Of a stretch of DNA of 42,375 bases, positions 1 to 8,457 are shown one piece after another. The DNA is from Nocardioidaceae bacterium (GTDB lineage: Bacteria; Actinomycetota; Actinomycetes; Propionibacteriales; Nocardioidaceae), in assembly GCA_030447585.1 (NCBI GenBank), contig JAUJOO010000008.1, positions 31,912-74,286 of the forward strand, written 5' to 3'. A model generated the notes under the pieces. That model was not told where the DNA came from. It was given only the letters and a program-made list of their open reading frames with translations, and ran no database searches. Position 1 is the first letter of the stretch. Each line of letters begins with the position of its first letter. A program made the position numbers and the translations under genes.

Positions 1-24
1 GACGGGTCGCACCCCAGTGACCTA

Positions 25-65
25 GCGATGCCGGGCAGCCACGGGGGGAGGCTGCCCGGCATCGC
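25..65 (-). terminator. Strong hairpin downstream of the DUF3099 gene
   Basis: A perfect 15-bp inverted repeat (25-39 with 51-65) encloses an 11-base G-rich loop. It begins 69 bases after the stop codon of the minus-strand DUF3099 gene, where a transcription terminator is expected. There is no clear U-tract, which is common for GC-rich actinobacterial terminators. It could also serve a gene entering from the left of the window. Confidence 0.6.
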
Positions 66-133
66 GATGAGGCTCACCGACGGGGGAGACGGGTCGCCTT
101 CCGCTCCAGTCTTACACGTCGATTCCAACCGGT

Positions 134-448
134 CTAGACCTTGTCGGAATCGCCGGCAGACGCAGACCGGGTCTCGAGGAGAGGGAAATCCTCCACTGGA
201 AAGGACACTGGTCCTGCGCTGGTTCGGCGGTCGGTCGCGTTGGCAAGCACGACAGCTACATAGGGGAGGAACACCGCCCCGGCCACCAGTGCCCACCGCA
301 GCGGACCCGACGTGACGATGGCGAGAACGAAGCAGACCGTGCGCACTCCCATCGAGAACAGGTAACGGGCCTGTCGGCGCCGCAAGTCCTCACTGTGGCT
401 CACGCGGGCCGACGTGATGACCACCGGCTGGTCAGGGTGCTGGTTCAC
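134..448 (-). CDS. DUF3099 family small membrane protein
   Basis: A 104-aa protein read from a GTG at 446-448 with an AAGGAG ribosome site 5 bases upstream. It has a polar N-terminus (residues 1-30) with a basic patch RRRQARY, then two hydrophobic stretches (about 33-48 and 51-68) that probably form a membrane hairpin, then a polar tail. Pattern and size match the actinobacterial DUF3099 family, often found beside fabG/fabI as here. The function of the family is unknown. The gene is divergent from fabG across a 138-bp region that should hold both promoters. Confidence 0.75.
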   Translation of the reverse strand: MNQHPDQPVVITSARVSHSEDLRRRQARYLFSMGVRTVCFVLAIVTSGPLRWALVAGAVFLPYVAVVLANATDRRTSAGPVSFPVEDFPLLETRSASAGDSDKV

Positions 449-586
449 GAGTGCTCCTTACCCATCCACCGTACGCCGTGGCGCAAGCACTGGTGGTGGG
501 TGTGACCCCATCAGCGTGGTCGGTTCGTCGTATCGGCTGCCAGGCGGTAGCGTCAGTCGCCGGACGCTCGACGAGGGAGGCCACGC

Positions 587-1291
587 GTGGGCAGATCTGT
601 CCTGGTGACCGGTGGGAACCGGGGGATCGGCCGCGCCATCGCGGAGGAGTTCGCCGACGCGGGTGACGACGTAGCTGTGACCTACCGCTCAGGCGAGCCG
701 CCGGCAGGATTCCTCGGCGTCCAGTGCGACGTGACCGACGCGGCAGCCGTCGAGGCCGCCTACGCCCGTATCGAGCAGGCGCAGGGCCCGGTCGAGGTGC
801 TCGTCTCCAACGCCGGCATCGCCCGAGACACTCTGCTCCTTCGGATGTCCGACGAGGACTGGACGTCGGTGCTCGACACAAACCTGACCGGCTCGTTCAG
901 GGTCGTCAAGCGCGCAGCAAAAGGGATGTTGCGGCTCAGGCGGGGACGCATCGTCCTCATCTCCTCCGTGGTGGGGCTACTTGGGTCGGCGGGCCAGGTC
1001 AACTACGCGGCGAGCAAGGCTGGCCTGGTCGGGATGGCCCGCTCGATAGCCAGAGAGCTTGGTTCGCGGTCGATCACGGCGAACGTCGTGGCCCCAGGCT
1101 TCGTCGACACCGACATGACGGCCGACCTACCCGAGGCAAAGAAGGCGGAGTACCTGAACGCGATCCCGCTCGGGCGGTTCTCGACAGGCGAGGAGATCGC
1201 CCGCGTGGTGCGCTGGCTCGCGTCAGACGAGGCTGGTTACATCACCGGTGCGGTCATTCCGGTGGACGGTGGTCTGGGCATGGGGCACTGA
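587..1291 (+). CDS. fabG: 3-oxoacyl-[ACP] reductase FabG
   Basis: A 234-aa short-chain dehydrogenase that reduces 3-oxoacyl-ACP with NADPH in type II fatty acid synthesis. The cofactor motif TGGNRGIG is at 8-15, the structural NAG at 75-77, and the catalytic set is Ser127, Tyr140 and Lys144 in YAASK. The C-terminal GGLGMGH ending fits the FabG/MabA family. The GTG start at 587 has a GAGGGAGG ribosome site 6 bases upstream. fabI follows 23 bases later, reproducing the mabA-inhA order known from mycobacteria, so the two are probably one operon. Confidence 0.92.
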   Translation: MGRSVLVTGGNRGIGRAIAEEFADAGDDVAVTYRSGEPPAGFLGVQCDVTDAAAVEAAYARIEQAQGPVEVLVSNAGIARDTLLLRMSDEDWTSVLDTNLTGSFRVVKRAAKGMLRLRRGRIVLISSVVGLLGSAGQVNYAASKAGLVGMARSIARELGSRSITANVVAPGFVDTDMTADLPEAKKAEYLNAIPLGRFSTGEEIARVVRWLASDEAGYITGAVIPVDGGLGMGH

Positions 1292-1314
1292 CGTACTGAC
1301 GAAAGGCTCAACTG

Positions 1315-2085
1315 ATGGGAATTCTCGATGGGAAGCGGATCCTCGTCGCCGGGGTGACCCTGGACAAGTCGATCGGGTTCGCCACTGCAAAGCTGGCGCA
1401 GGAGCAAGGTGCCACGGTCCTCATCTCGAACTTCGGGCGCGCTCTCAGCATCACCCGCCGCATCGCCGGCCGGCTGCCTCGGCAGGCACCCGTGCTGGAG
1501 CTCGACGTCACCGACGACGAACATCTCGCCGGGCTCGAGGCGCAGGTCCGGGAATACGTCGACGGTCTCGACGGCGTCGTCCACTCCATCGCCTACGGTA
1601 ACCCGGAGACCATCCTCGGCGGCAAGTTCCTGGAGGGGCCATGGGAGGATGTGGCACAGGCGGTCCGAGTGTCGGCGTACTCGCTGACGTCGCTGGCCAC
1701 CGCCTGCCTGCCGCTGATGGGGCGGGGAGGCAGCGTTGTCGGTATGACGTTCGACGCGTCCGTCGCCTGGCCGGGCTACGACTGGATGGGCTTCGCCAAG
1801 GGTGCTCTCGAGTCCTGCAACCGGTACCTGGCGAGGGATCTGGCGCCCAGCGGCATTCGCTGCAACCTGGTGAGCGCCGGCCCACTGAACACCCTTGCGG
1901 CCAAGGCCATCCCCGGCTTCGAGCGCTTCGAGGCCGAGTTCGAGAAGCGCGCGCCGCTCGGGTGGGACCTCGACGACCTCGAGCCGACGGCGCGCACCGT
2001 CGTCGCTCTGCTCAGCGACTTCCTGCCGAAGACGACAGGCGAGATACTGCACGTCGACGGCGGCTACCACGCGATGGGCGCCTGA
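1315..2085 (+). CDS. fabI: Enoyl-[ACP] reductase FabI/InhA
   Basis: A 256-aa NADH-dependent enoyl-ACP reductase of the InhA/FabI type, which catalyses the last reductive step of each FAS-II elongation cycle. The atypical nucleotide motif GVTLDKSIG is at 13-21, and the Tyr155-x6-Lys162 catalytic pair lies in YDWMGFAK, the enoyl-reductase spacing rather than the YxxxK of FabG. The C-terminal GEILHVDGGYHAMG is typical. It lies directly downstream of fabG and is probably co-transcribed. The ATG start has a weak AAAGG ribosome site. Confidence 0.92.
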   Translation: MGILDGKRILVAGVTLDKSIGFATAKLAQEQGATVLISNFGRALSITRRIAGRLPRQAPVLELDVTDDEHLAGLEAQVREYVDGLDGVVHSIAYGNPETILGGKFLEGPWEDVAQAVRVSAYSLTSLATACLPLMGRGGSVVGMTFDASVAWPGYDWMGFAKGALESCNRYLARDLAPSGIRCNLVSAGPLNTLAAKAIPGFERFEAEFEKRAPLGWDLDDLEPTARTVVALLSDFLPKTTGEILHVDGGYHAMGA

Positions 2086-2098
2086 GGGGCACCGGGAC

Positions 2099-2590
2099 AT
2101 GGATCCGGTTGCTCGGCTGGTGGTCATCCGCCACGCAAAGGCTCAGGACGAGGCAGCCACCGACCGCGCGAGGAAGCTCACCGACCGCGGTGAGGGGGAT
2201 GCCCGCGCGGCCGGGCAGTGGCTGGTCGCGACCGGTCACGTCCCACAGCTTCTGCTGGCATCGCCGGCCGACCGGTCTCGGCGCACCGCCGAGCTCGTGG
2301 CAGCAGCCCTGCCCACCGGCGGGGACGTCGTGCTGGTCGACGAGCTGTATGAGGCCAGTGCCGCCGAGGTGCTACGGATCTGCACAGAGGCCATCGGCGC
2401 GGCGGTGGGATGCGCGGCGGTGGTGGGACACAACCCGGCCATGGCTGAGCTCACGGGTTTGGTACAGGCAGGTGACGGCGACTCACTCGTCTTGCGGCCC
2501 GGGGCTGTGGCGGTCTTCGAGGTCGACCGTCCATGGAGCGGTCTCGGCCTCGGGCAGGCTCGGCTAGTGGATCGGTTCGCACCCGGTTAG
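2099..2590 (+). CDS. SixA-type phosphohistidine phosphatase
   Basis: A 163-aa histidine-phosphatase protein. The RHG-type motif appears as VIRHAKAQ near residue 10, with the second catalytic region VVGHNPAM near 110, the arrangement of SixA-like phosphohistidine phosphatases rather than phosphoglycerate mutase. I chose the ATG at 2099, 13 bases after the fabI stop, because upstream codons in this frame lie inside fabI and make no recognisable protein. The physiological substrate cannot be inferred. Its stop overlaps the end of convergent serB by 4 bases. Confidence 0.82.
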   Translation: MDPVARLVVIRHAKAQDEAATDRARKLTDRGEGDARAAGQWLVATGHVPQLLLASPADRSRRTAELVAAALPTGGDVVLVDELYEASAAEVLRICTEAIGAAVGCAAVVGHNPAMAELTGLVQAGDGDSLVLRPGAVAVFEVDRPWSGLGLGQARLVDRFAPG

Positions 2591-3798
2591 GTGAGCTCCG
2601 GCTGGGGGGTGGTGATGCCGTGCTCGGCGTCCGCGGCCTCGATGTCCTCGCGGCTGATGCCGAGCAGGTACAGGATCGTGTCGAGGTAGGGCACGTTGAC
2701 GGCCGTGTCAGCCACCTCCTGCACAGCAGGCTTGGCGTTGAAGGCGATCCCCAGGCCCGCCGTGGCCAGCATGTCCAGGTCGTTGGCGCCGTCGCCGACC
2801 GCGACCGTACGGTCGAGAGTCATCTTGGACTCGTGTGCGAACTGTCTGAGCGCCGCCGCCTTGCCGGCCCTGTCGACGACCTCGCCGACGATGTTGCCCG
2901 TCAGCTTCCCATCGGCAATCTCGAGAGTGTTGGCCTTGGCGTAGTCGATCTCGAGGTCGGCAGCGAGCCGGTAGGTGAGCTGGCTGAACCCGCCGCTGAC
3001 GATGCCGAGGCGGTAGCCGAGTCGCTTGAGCGTGCGGACCACGGTCCTGGCACCCGGCGCCAGCTCCATCTCGTCGTACACCAGATCAAGGGTCGACGCC
3101 TCGAGTCCGGCCAGTAGTGCGACGCGGCGGCGCAGTGCCTCCTCGAAATCGAGCTTCCCCCTCATTGCCTCCTCGGTCACCCGTGCCACCTCAGTTCCGA
3201 CGCCGGCGTGTCGGGCGAGCGCGTCGATCGCCTCGCCCTGAACGAGTGTCGAGTCGACGTCCATCACCACGAGTCGACGTCCATGCCTAAGCAGGCCAAC
3301 GCTCTGCACGGCCACGTCGACCCGTTGCCGAGCAGCCTCGGTGGCAAGCACGGTACGCAGGCGGGGGATGTCGGCGCCGGAGACGTGGAACTCGATGGCC
3401 GTCACCGGGTACCGCGCCATCCTGACGATCCGGTCGATGTTGGAGCCGGTGTCGGCGATCCGGCCGGTGATGGCCGCCACCGCCCGTGGTGACAGGGTTC
3501 TGCTCAGGACCGTCACGTGGGCGCGTCCCGCTGGGCGGCGGGCGTTGTCACCATGCCCACTCACGATCTCCAGGTCCATCGACAAGGCGCCTGCGGTCGC
3601 CGCCGCACCGGCGTTCAGCTTGGCGACGTCACGAGGAGCGGTCACGAGGATACCCAGCACCAACCTTCCTCGGAGCACGATCTGCTCGATATCCAGGACC
3701 TCGACACCGAAGGTCGACAACGTCTCGAACATCGCCGCCGTGACGCCCGGACGGTCTTTTCCCGTGAGGGTGATGAGCAGCGTGGGCGAGTCCTCCAT
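2587..3798 (-). CDS. serB: Phosphoserine phosphatase SerB with N-terminal ACT domains
   Basis: A 403-aa enzyme that hydrolyses phosphoserine in the last step of serine synthesis. Residues 1-165 hold two ACT-like ligand-binding domains (the first begins LLITLTGKDRPGV). The HAD phosphatase core has the nucleophile motif MDVDSTL (Asp180 nucleophile, Asp182 acid/base), a SGGFSQLT motif and the Mg-binding GDGANDLDM. Length and two-part build match mycobacterial SerB2, where ACT domains give serine feedback control. The ATG start lies 11 bases past the end of the next minus-strand gene, so the two may be co-transcribed. Confidence 0.92.
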   Translation of the reverse strand: MEDSPTLLITLTGKDRPGVTAAMFETLSTFGVEVLDIEQIVLRGRLVLGILVTAPRDVAKLNAGAAATAGALSMDLEIVSGHGDNARRPAGRAHVTVLSRTLSPRAVAAITGRIADTGSNIDRIVRMARYPVTAIEFHVSGADIPRLRTVLATEAARQRVDVAVQSVGLLRHGRRLVVMDVDSTLVQGEAIDALARHAGVGTEVARVTEEAMRGKLDFEEALRRRVALLAGLEASTLDLVYDEMELAPGARTVVRTLKRLGYRLGIVSGGFSQLTYRLAADLEIDYAKANTLEIADGKLTGNIVGEVVDRAGKAAALRQFAHESKMTLDRTVAVGDGANDLDMLATAGLGIAFNAKPAVQEVADTAVNVPYLDTILYLLGISREDIEAADAEHGITTPQPELT

Positions 3799-3809
3799 GG
3801 CGAATCAGG

Positions 3810-4535
3810 CTAGCGGCCGTCAAGGCTGGAGCAGACGGCCACGAGCGCACGTCGGGCGGCCCGGTCCAGCGGGTCAAGCAGGTGACGCCGGCGGGCTGCC
3901 TCGCTTGCTGACAGTGCACCGCCGTCGTCGGCGCTCGCCATCTCGACTATCAGCCGACAACGGGCGGCGGAGGCGGCGGTCTGTTCGGCGGAGGCCGACG
4001 CGAAAGTCATCAGCCCCTGGAACGACGCGGGGGATCGGAGGTTGAGCAGGCCGTCGGTAAACTCCGGGCTCCACGAGGCGACATCCAGCGCCGCCAGCTC
4101 GTCGGCGGCTGTTCTCAGTGCGTCCCGAAGCTCCCGGCCCGCCGTCATGACGTCGGCGGCGTACGACGGCACGTGCGCCGTCGAAGCGCTCCACCGGGTC
4201 CGGCGTTCGGTGCGCTGGGGCAGCAGCCCTAGGTCGGCGCCCTGCAGGAGGACCGCCTCACCCGCCTCGTGAGCCGCTGTGTTGAAGGCGGTTGGCCCAC
4301 CGAGCCCGAGCGGGTCACCCGGCACCGGTAGCGCGACGGTCACCCGGGTGACGCGCCGCTCGCGTAGCGCGCCGAGCAGCAGCGCAGCCGACAGCGCCTC
4401 CTCCTGCAGCCCGCAGAACTCCACCGCGACCTTGTCGCCCAGCAGCCCGTCGATGACCGTGTCGGCGCTGTGGCGACCGGTTAGCCAGGCGTTGAGCCAG
4501 CAGGCGACACGTCCGGACTCGGGGAGGGCGAGCAC
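3810..4535 (-). CDS. Conserved actinobacterial protein of unknown function
   Basis: About 241 aa, soluble, Ala/Leu-rich, with no signal peptide or membrane helix. I do not recognise a catalytic motif. The N-terminus (LALPESGRVACWLNAWLTG) resembles a conserved unnamed family I associate with the serB neighbourhood of actinomycetes; this is from memory and not verified. The start is uncertain: GTG at 4533-4535 is used here, with a TTG six bases further upstream also possible. It sits 11 bases upstream of serB on the same strand. Confidence 0.6.
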   Translation of the reverse strand: MLALPESGRVACWLNAWLTGRHSADTVIDGLLGDKVAVEFCGLQEEALSAALLLGALRERRVTRVTVALPVPGDPLGLGGPTAFNTAAHEAGEAVLLQGADLGLLPQRTERRTRWSASTAHVPSYAADVMTAGRELRDALRTAADELAALDVASWSPEFTDGLLNLRSPASFQGLMTFASASAEQTAASAARCRLIVEMASADDGGALSASEAARRRHLLDPLDRAARRALVAVCSSLDGR

Positions 4536-4601
4536 GGGCAAAGCCTACGAGCCGAGCCGCCACAGACGGTGAACAGGTATTTGGCAGACACACCACTAAC
4601 A

Positions 4602-4611
4602 TGCACGTGCA
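4602..4611. promoter_or_regulatory. Palindrome in divergent promoter region
   Basis: A perfect 10-base palindrome (TGCACGTGCA) lies in the 116-bp region between the divergent unknown gene and the ABC ATPase gene, about 40 bases before the ATPase start. It could be an operator half or full site. A 10-mer palindrome can arise by chance, so this is only a candidate. Confidence 0.25.
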
Positions 4612-4651
4612 ATAGGTTGGGACCTCGCAACTTGAGCTGGTGAGGAGATCG

Positions 4652-5452
4652 ATGGCGGCGGTCGTAGAGCTGGCTGATGTCTCGGTCGTGCGCGGCTCCC
4701 AGACGCTGCTTGACAACCTCAGCTGGCGCGTCCTCGACGATGAGCGGTGGGTCGTGCTTGGCCCCAACGGGGCCGGGAAGACGACATTGCTGCAGTTGCT
4801 GAGCACGCACCTGCATCCCACTGCCGGCGTCGTGGGAGTCTTGCAGGAGGTGATCGGAACGGTCGACGTGTTCGAGCTGCGCCCGCGCATCGGACTGACG
4901 AGTGCAGCGCTGGGCGAGCGTATCCCCGCCACCGAGCGGGTTGCCGACGTGGTGGTCTCGGCCTCCTATGCGGTGCTCGGTCGTTGGCGCGAGGAGTACG
5001 GCGACCTGGATCATGCCAGGGCAGCGCAGCTGCTGGAGGAGCTGGGCGTCAGGCACCTGGCGGACCGCACCTTCGGCACACTGAGCGAGGGAGAGCGCAA
5101 GCGGGTCCAGATCGCTCGTGCGCTGATGACGGACCCCGAGTTGTTGCTGCTCGACGAGCCGGCCGCCGGTCTCGACCTGGGTGGTCGGGAGGACCTGGTG
5201 AGCACGCTCAGCGTGTTGGCGAATGACGAGTCATCCCCGACAACCGTGCTGGTGAGCCACCACGTCGAAGAGATTCCTCCCGGCTTCACCCACGTGCTGA
5301 TGCTTCGCGACGGAAAGCAGGTCGTCGCTGGTCCTATGACGCAGACCCTCACCGAGCAGAACCTGTCGAAGACCTTCGGTATGAGCCTGCATCTCGAGCA
5401 CAGTGGCGGACGCTACAGTGCCCGCAGGCGCCAGGGGTCACACCGGCGTTGA
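4652..5452 (+). CDS. Stand-alone ABC transporter ATPase
   Basis: A 266-aa ATP-binding protein with all canonical motifs: Walker A GPNGAGKTT (37-45), signature LSEGERKR (about 144-151), Walker B LLLLDEP (164-170) and an H-loop in LVSHHVEEIP. No permease is adjacent, and the pattern resembles the YlmA/ModF-like group of solitary ATPases, whose partner is unknown. I prefer ATG 4652 with GAGGAG just upstream over GTG 4640, which would place the ribosome site inside the gene. The C-terminus is basic. Confidence 0.85.
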   Translation: MAAVVELADVSVVRGSQTLLDNLSWRVLDDERWVVLGPNGAGKTTLLQLLSTHLHPTAGVVGVLQEVIGTVDVFELRPRIGLTSAALGERIPATERVADVVVSASYAVLGRWREEYGDLDHARAAQLLEELGVRHLADRTFGTLSEGERKRVQIARALMTDPELLLLDEPAAGLDLGGREDLVSTLSVLANDESSPTTVLVSHHVEEIPPGFTHVLMLRDGKQVVAGPMTQTLTEQNLSKTFGMSLHLEHSGGRYSARRRQGSHRR

Positions 5453-5481
5453 CCGCACGGTGAGTGGGCTAGGGTCAGCGC

Positions 5482-5928
5482 ATGGAATGGTTGCGTGTGC
5501 ACGACTGGCAGACGTGGCTGATCGTGGCGCTGCTGCTCGCCGGGGCAGAGATGGCCACGCTGGACTTCTCACTTCTGATGATGGCGGTGGGGGCTCTGGT
5601 TGGCTGCCTGATGGCGGCGCTGGGATTCTCCCTCACCGTGCAGGTGCTGAGTGCCGTTGCGACGAGCGTCGCCTTACTGGCGTTCGTGCGCCCAAGCATC
5701 GTACGTCGTCTACACGCTGGGCCGACGCTCCAGACCGGTCCGGAGTCGCTGGTGGGAAAGACGGGACTCGTTCTCGAGCGCGTCACGGCCCACACCGGTC
5801 GGGTGAAGCTGAGCGGCGAGGTGTGGTCGGCGCGTAGTGTCCAGGAGGCGGCCGTGATCGAACCAGGTCACAAGGTGGCCGTTGCTGAGATCGACGGCGC
5901 CACCGCCGTGGTCTATCCGCTCGACTAG
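5482..5928 (+). CDS. NfeD-like membrane protein
   Basis: A 148-aa short NfeD protein. The N-terminus has two to three hydrophobic segments (about 12-31, 32-50, 53-70). Residues from about 88 form the soluble OB-fold region: LVGKTGLVLE, then a GEVWSARS motif and the ending GATAVVYPLD. NfeD proteins usually pair with SPFH/stomatin proteins, and an SPFH gene follows 79 bases downstream, which supports the call. They likely assemble a membrane microdomain scaffold. Confidence 0.85.
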   Translation: MEWLRVHDWQTWLIVALLLAGAEMATLDFSLLMMAVGALVGCLMAALGFSLTVQVLSAVATSVALLAFVRPSIVRRLHAGPTLQTGPESLVGKTGLVLERVTAHTGRVKLSGEVWSARSVQEAAVIEPGHKVAVAEIDGATAVVYPLD

Positions 5929-6007
5929 TCCGGCAAGACATGCAACTGCCTGATCTGTTCTCCGAGCCTGCTACCTGCCGGCTCATCGACCTAAGGGGGT
6001 CCGCGTC

Positions 6008-7210
6008 ATGTGGGCGTTGATCGTGCTCGGTATCGTGCTTGTGTTGGCCATCGTCGTGCTGCTGAAGGCGGTCCGAATCGTGCCGCAGGCGCGGGCCGGG
6101 ATTGTCGAGCGGTTCGGGAAGTACCGCATCACGCTGTCGGCCGGCCTGAACATAGTGACGCCGTTCGTCGACCGCGTCCGTTACCTCATCGACCTGCGCG
6201 AGCAGGTGGTGTCCTTCCCCCCGCAGCCCGTCATCACCGAGGACAACCTGGTGGTGTCGATCGACACCGTCATCTACTTCCAGGTCACCAACGCGGTTGC
6301 GGCGACGTATGAGATCGCCAACTACATCCAGGCGATCGAGCAGCTGACGATGACGACGCTGCGCAACATCATCGGTGGCATCACCTTGGAGCAGGCGCTG
6401 ACTAGCCGCGACGACATCAACCAGTCGCTGCGCGGGGTGCTCGACGAGGCGACGGGCCGCTGGGGCATCCGCGTCAACCGGGTCGAGCTGAAGGGAATCG
6501 ACCCGCCACCGTCGATCAAGGATTCGATGGAGAAGCAGATGCGCGCCGACCGGGACAAGCGCGCTGTCATCCTCACCGCCGAGGGCATGCGCCAGTCTCA
6601 GATCCTCACCGCCGAGGGGCAGAAGCAGTCGGCCATCCTCACCGCGGAGGGCGACCGGGAGGCCCTGATCCTGCGAGCGCAAGGTGACCGGCAGTCGCGG
6701 ATCCTGCGAGCTCAGGGTGAGGGCCAGGCCATCCTCACCGTGTTCCAGTCCATCCACGACGGCTCGCCCGACCAGGCACTCCTCGCCTACCAGTACCTGC
6801 AGATGCTGCCCAAGATCGCCGAGGGCGACGCCAACAAGGTGTGGATCGTGCCGAGCGAGATCGGCCGCGCCTTGGAGGGGCTCGGCAGCACCATCGGCTC
6901 CTTCCAGGACGGCATCCCGAAGGACACGTCGGGTCCGCGGAACCGGGTCGACTACGGTGAGCCGGTCGACGCCGCGATGCCGGTGACCGGGAGGTCCGGC
7001 GAGTCCTCGCTGTCGAGTGCCCACGAGGACGTCGCCGAGGCCATCGCCGCTGCACAGGAGGCAGCCGGCGCCACGCGCCCCGGCTCGTCCTCAGCAGATT
7101 CGGCTGTCCGGCCGGGCACCACCTCCGCGTCGGACGCTTCGCCGATGCCACCGCCGCCGGGTACGCAGCCGCCGTCCGACGAGCCACCCGCAGGTGCCCC
7201 TCGGCAGTGA
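6008..7210 (+). CDS. SPFH/Band 7 (stomatin-prohibitin) membrane protein
   Basis: A 400-aa protein with an N-terminal membrane anchor (about 2-22), then a Band 7 domain beginning IVPQARAGIVERFGKY and including the conserved IKDSMEKQMRADRDKRA stretch. Residues about 185-245 form a predicted coiled coil made of repeated ILTAEG/ILRAQG units. The last ~90 residues are low-complexity Ser/Pro/Ala and probably disordered. AGGGGGT lies 7 bases before the ATG. It follows nfeD, the usual partner, and is translationally coupled to the next gene through a GTGA overlap. The role is probably membrane scaffolding or protease regulation, by family. Confidence 0.88.
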   Translation: MWALIVLGIVLVLAIVVLLKAVRIVPQARAGIVERFGKYRITLSAGLNIVTPFVDRVRYLIDLREQVVSFPPQPVITEDNLVVSIDTVIYFQVTNAVAATYEIANYIQAIEQLTMTTLRNIIGGITLEQALTSRDDINQSLRGVLDEATGRWGIRVNRVELKGIDPPPSIKDSMEKQMRADRDKRAVILTAEGMRQSQILTAEGQKQSAILTAEGDREALILRAQGDRQSRILRAQGEGQAILTVFQSIHDGSPDQALLAYQYLQMLPKIAEGDANKVWIVPSEIGRALEGLGSTIGSFQDGIPKDTSGPRNRVDYGEPVDAAMPVTGRSGESSLSSAHEDVAEAIAAAQEAAGATRPGSSSADSAVRPGTTSASDASPMPPPPGTQPPSDEPPAGAPRQ

Positions 7211-7962
7211 CGCTGCTCGAGGCGCTGGCGGTCTTCGTTGCCGGAGTGGCAGCAGGCACGATCAACACGATCGTGGGGTCCGGGACCTTGGTGACGTTCC
7301 CGACGCTCCTTGCCGTGGGGTACCCGCCGGTTCTGGCCAACGTGTCGAACACGGTGGGGTTGGTGCCGGGGACGCTTTCGGGCGCCGTCGGCTATCGCGT
7401 TGAGCTACGGGGACAGCGCAGCCGGCTGGTCCGGCTGGGTGTTGCCTCGATGCTCGGGGGTGTCGCGGGTGCGCTGCTGCTCCTGCAGCTGCCGGCCGCA
7501 GCCTTCGACGCGGTCGTCCCGGTGCTGATCGGGCTCGGCTGCGTCCTCGTCCTCGTCCAGCCGTGGATATCTCGGCGGGTGCGTCCTCGCGTGCATGCCC
7601 CCGCGCACGGGTCGGCTCTGGTCTGGGTGCTGGTGTTCCTCGCCGGGGTGTACGGCGGCTACTTCGGGGCGGCACAGGGAGTGCTGCTGATCGCGATCCT
7701 CGGGCTCGGGCTGGCCGAGTCGCTGCAGAGGGTGAACGCCGCCAAGAACGTCCTGGCTCTGGTGGTCAACACGGTGGCCGCCGTCTCGTTCATCGTGCTG
7801 TCGGAGGTGGCCTGGGCCGCTGCCGGGCTGATCGCGGCCGGCGCCGTCATCGGGGGCCAGCTCGGCGCCCGGATCGGACGTCGCCTGCCCGCCTCGGTGT
7901 TCCGGGGCGTCGTCGTTGCCGTTGGAGCCGTCGCGATCGGCAAGCTCGCCTTCTTCGAATAG
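7207..7962 (+). CDS. TauE/SafE family permease
   Basis: A 251-aa, very hydrophobic protein with about eight membrane helices in two halves. The N-terminal pattern AGTINTIVGSGTLVTFPTLL and the second-half YGGYFGAAQGVLLI are hallmark TauE/SafE motifs. The family exports or moves small organosulfur or sulfite anions; the substrate here is unknown. The GTG start overlaps the stop of the SPFH gene in a GTGA, showing translational coupling. Confidence 0.86.
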   Translation: MTLLEALAVFVAGVAAGTINTIVGSGTLVTFPTLLAVGYPPVLANVSNTVGLVPGTLSGAVGYRVELRGQRSRLVRLGVASMLGGVAGALLLLQLPAAAFDAVVPVLIGLGCVLVLVQPWISRRVRPRVHAPAHGSALVWVLVFLAGVYGGYFGAAQGVLLIAILGLGLAESLQRVNAAKNVLALVVNTVAAVSFIVLSEVAWAAAGLIAAGAVIGGQLGARIGRRLPASVFRGVVVAVGAVAIGKLAFFE

Positions 7963-8047
7963 CCTCTCGCCCGCCGATTGCCGGAACCTGCATGCGCTCA
8001 TCGGCGTGTCGGCCGGTACCTTCCCCAGGGCAAGCACCGACGTCGTC

Positions 8048-8413
8048 ATGGTCATGGCTGTCGACACGCTGACCGTGACCGTCCCCGCCGCAGGAACTAT
8101 CGTGCTGCCGTGGTGGGCGGTGGGCGGCGTCACCGTACGCAGATGGCCGCTCCGCAAGGTACTCTTCGTCCGCCCGGCGCCAGACGTCACGCCCACCACA
8201 GCGGGGGTCCTGATCAGTGGGCAGCCCAAACTGTGGCGCACGGCCTCCCGACAGGGCCTCACGGTGGAGCTCGGTATCACCGACAGCGACGCCGCCACCA
8301 TCGCAGCGGCGACAGCGTGGCTGTCGGCAGGCAGGGTCGTCGTACAGGGGCCGGGTGTGCCCGCACCAACGGCACTGCCACCTCCCGCGGCCGTCCCGCA
8401 CCGGTCTACCTGA
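8048..8413 (+). CDS. Small hypothetical protein
   Basis: About 121 aa if the ATG at 8048 is used; a second ATG two codons later and upstream starts are possible. It begins MVMAVDTLTVTVPAAGTIVL and has a plausible beta-rich soluble composition, with the C-terminal segment VELGITDSDAATIAAATAWL likely helical. I recognise no family. It fills a 495-bp interval between the TauE gene and the minus-strand hydrolase. The opposite-strand frame has poorer amino acid composition. The ribosome site is weak, so this is a modest call. Confidence 0.4.
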   Translation: MVMAVDTLTVTVPAAGTIVLPWWAVGGVTVRRWPLRKVLFVRPAPDVTPTTAGVLISGQPKLWRTASRQGLTVELGITDSDAATIAAATAWLSAGRVVVQGPGVPAPTALPPPAAVPHRST

Positions 8414-8457
8414 AGCGGGGAGTCCAGGTGGCCGATCGACGTGGAGCGCCGACCGGC

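Noticed and set aside
6565-6740. CRISPR or non-coding tandem repeat
   Set aside because: The repeats are in frame within the coiled coil of the SPFH protein and have no spacers. No CRISPR-like array was seen anywhere in the window.
5783-7024. Long minus-strand open frame (413 codons) opposite the SPFH gene
   Set aside because: It is antisense to a clear SPFH domain, has Arg/His/Asp-rich composition typical of GC-rich shadows, and shows no family motif.
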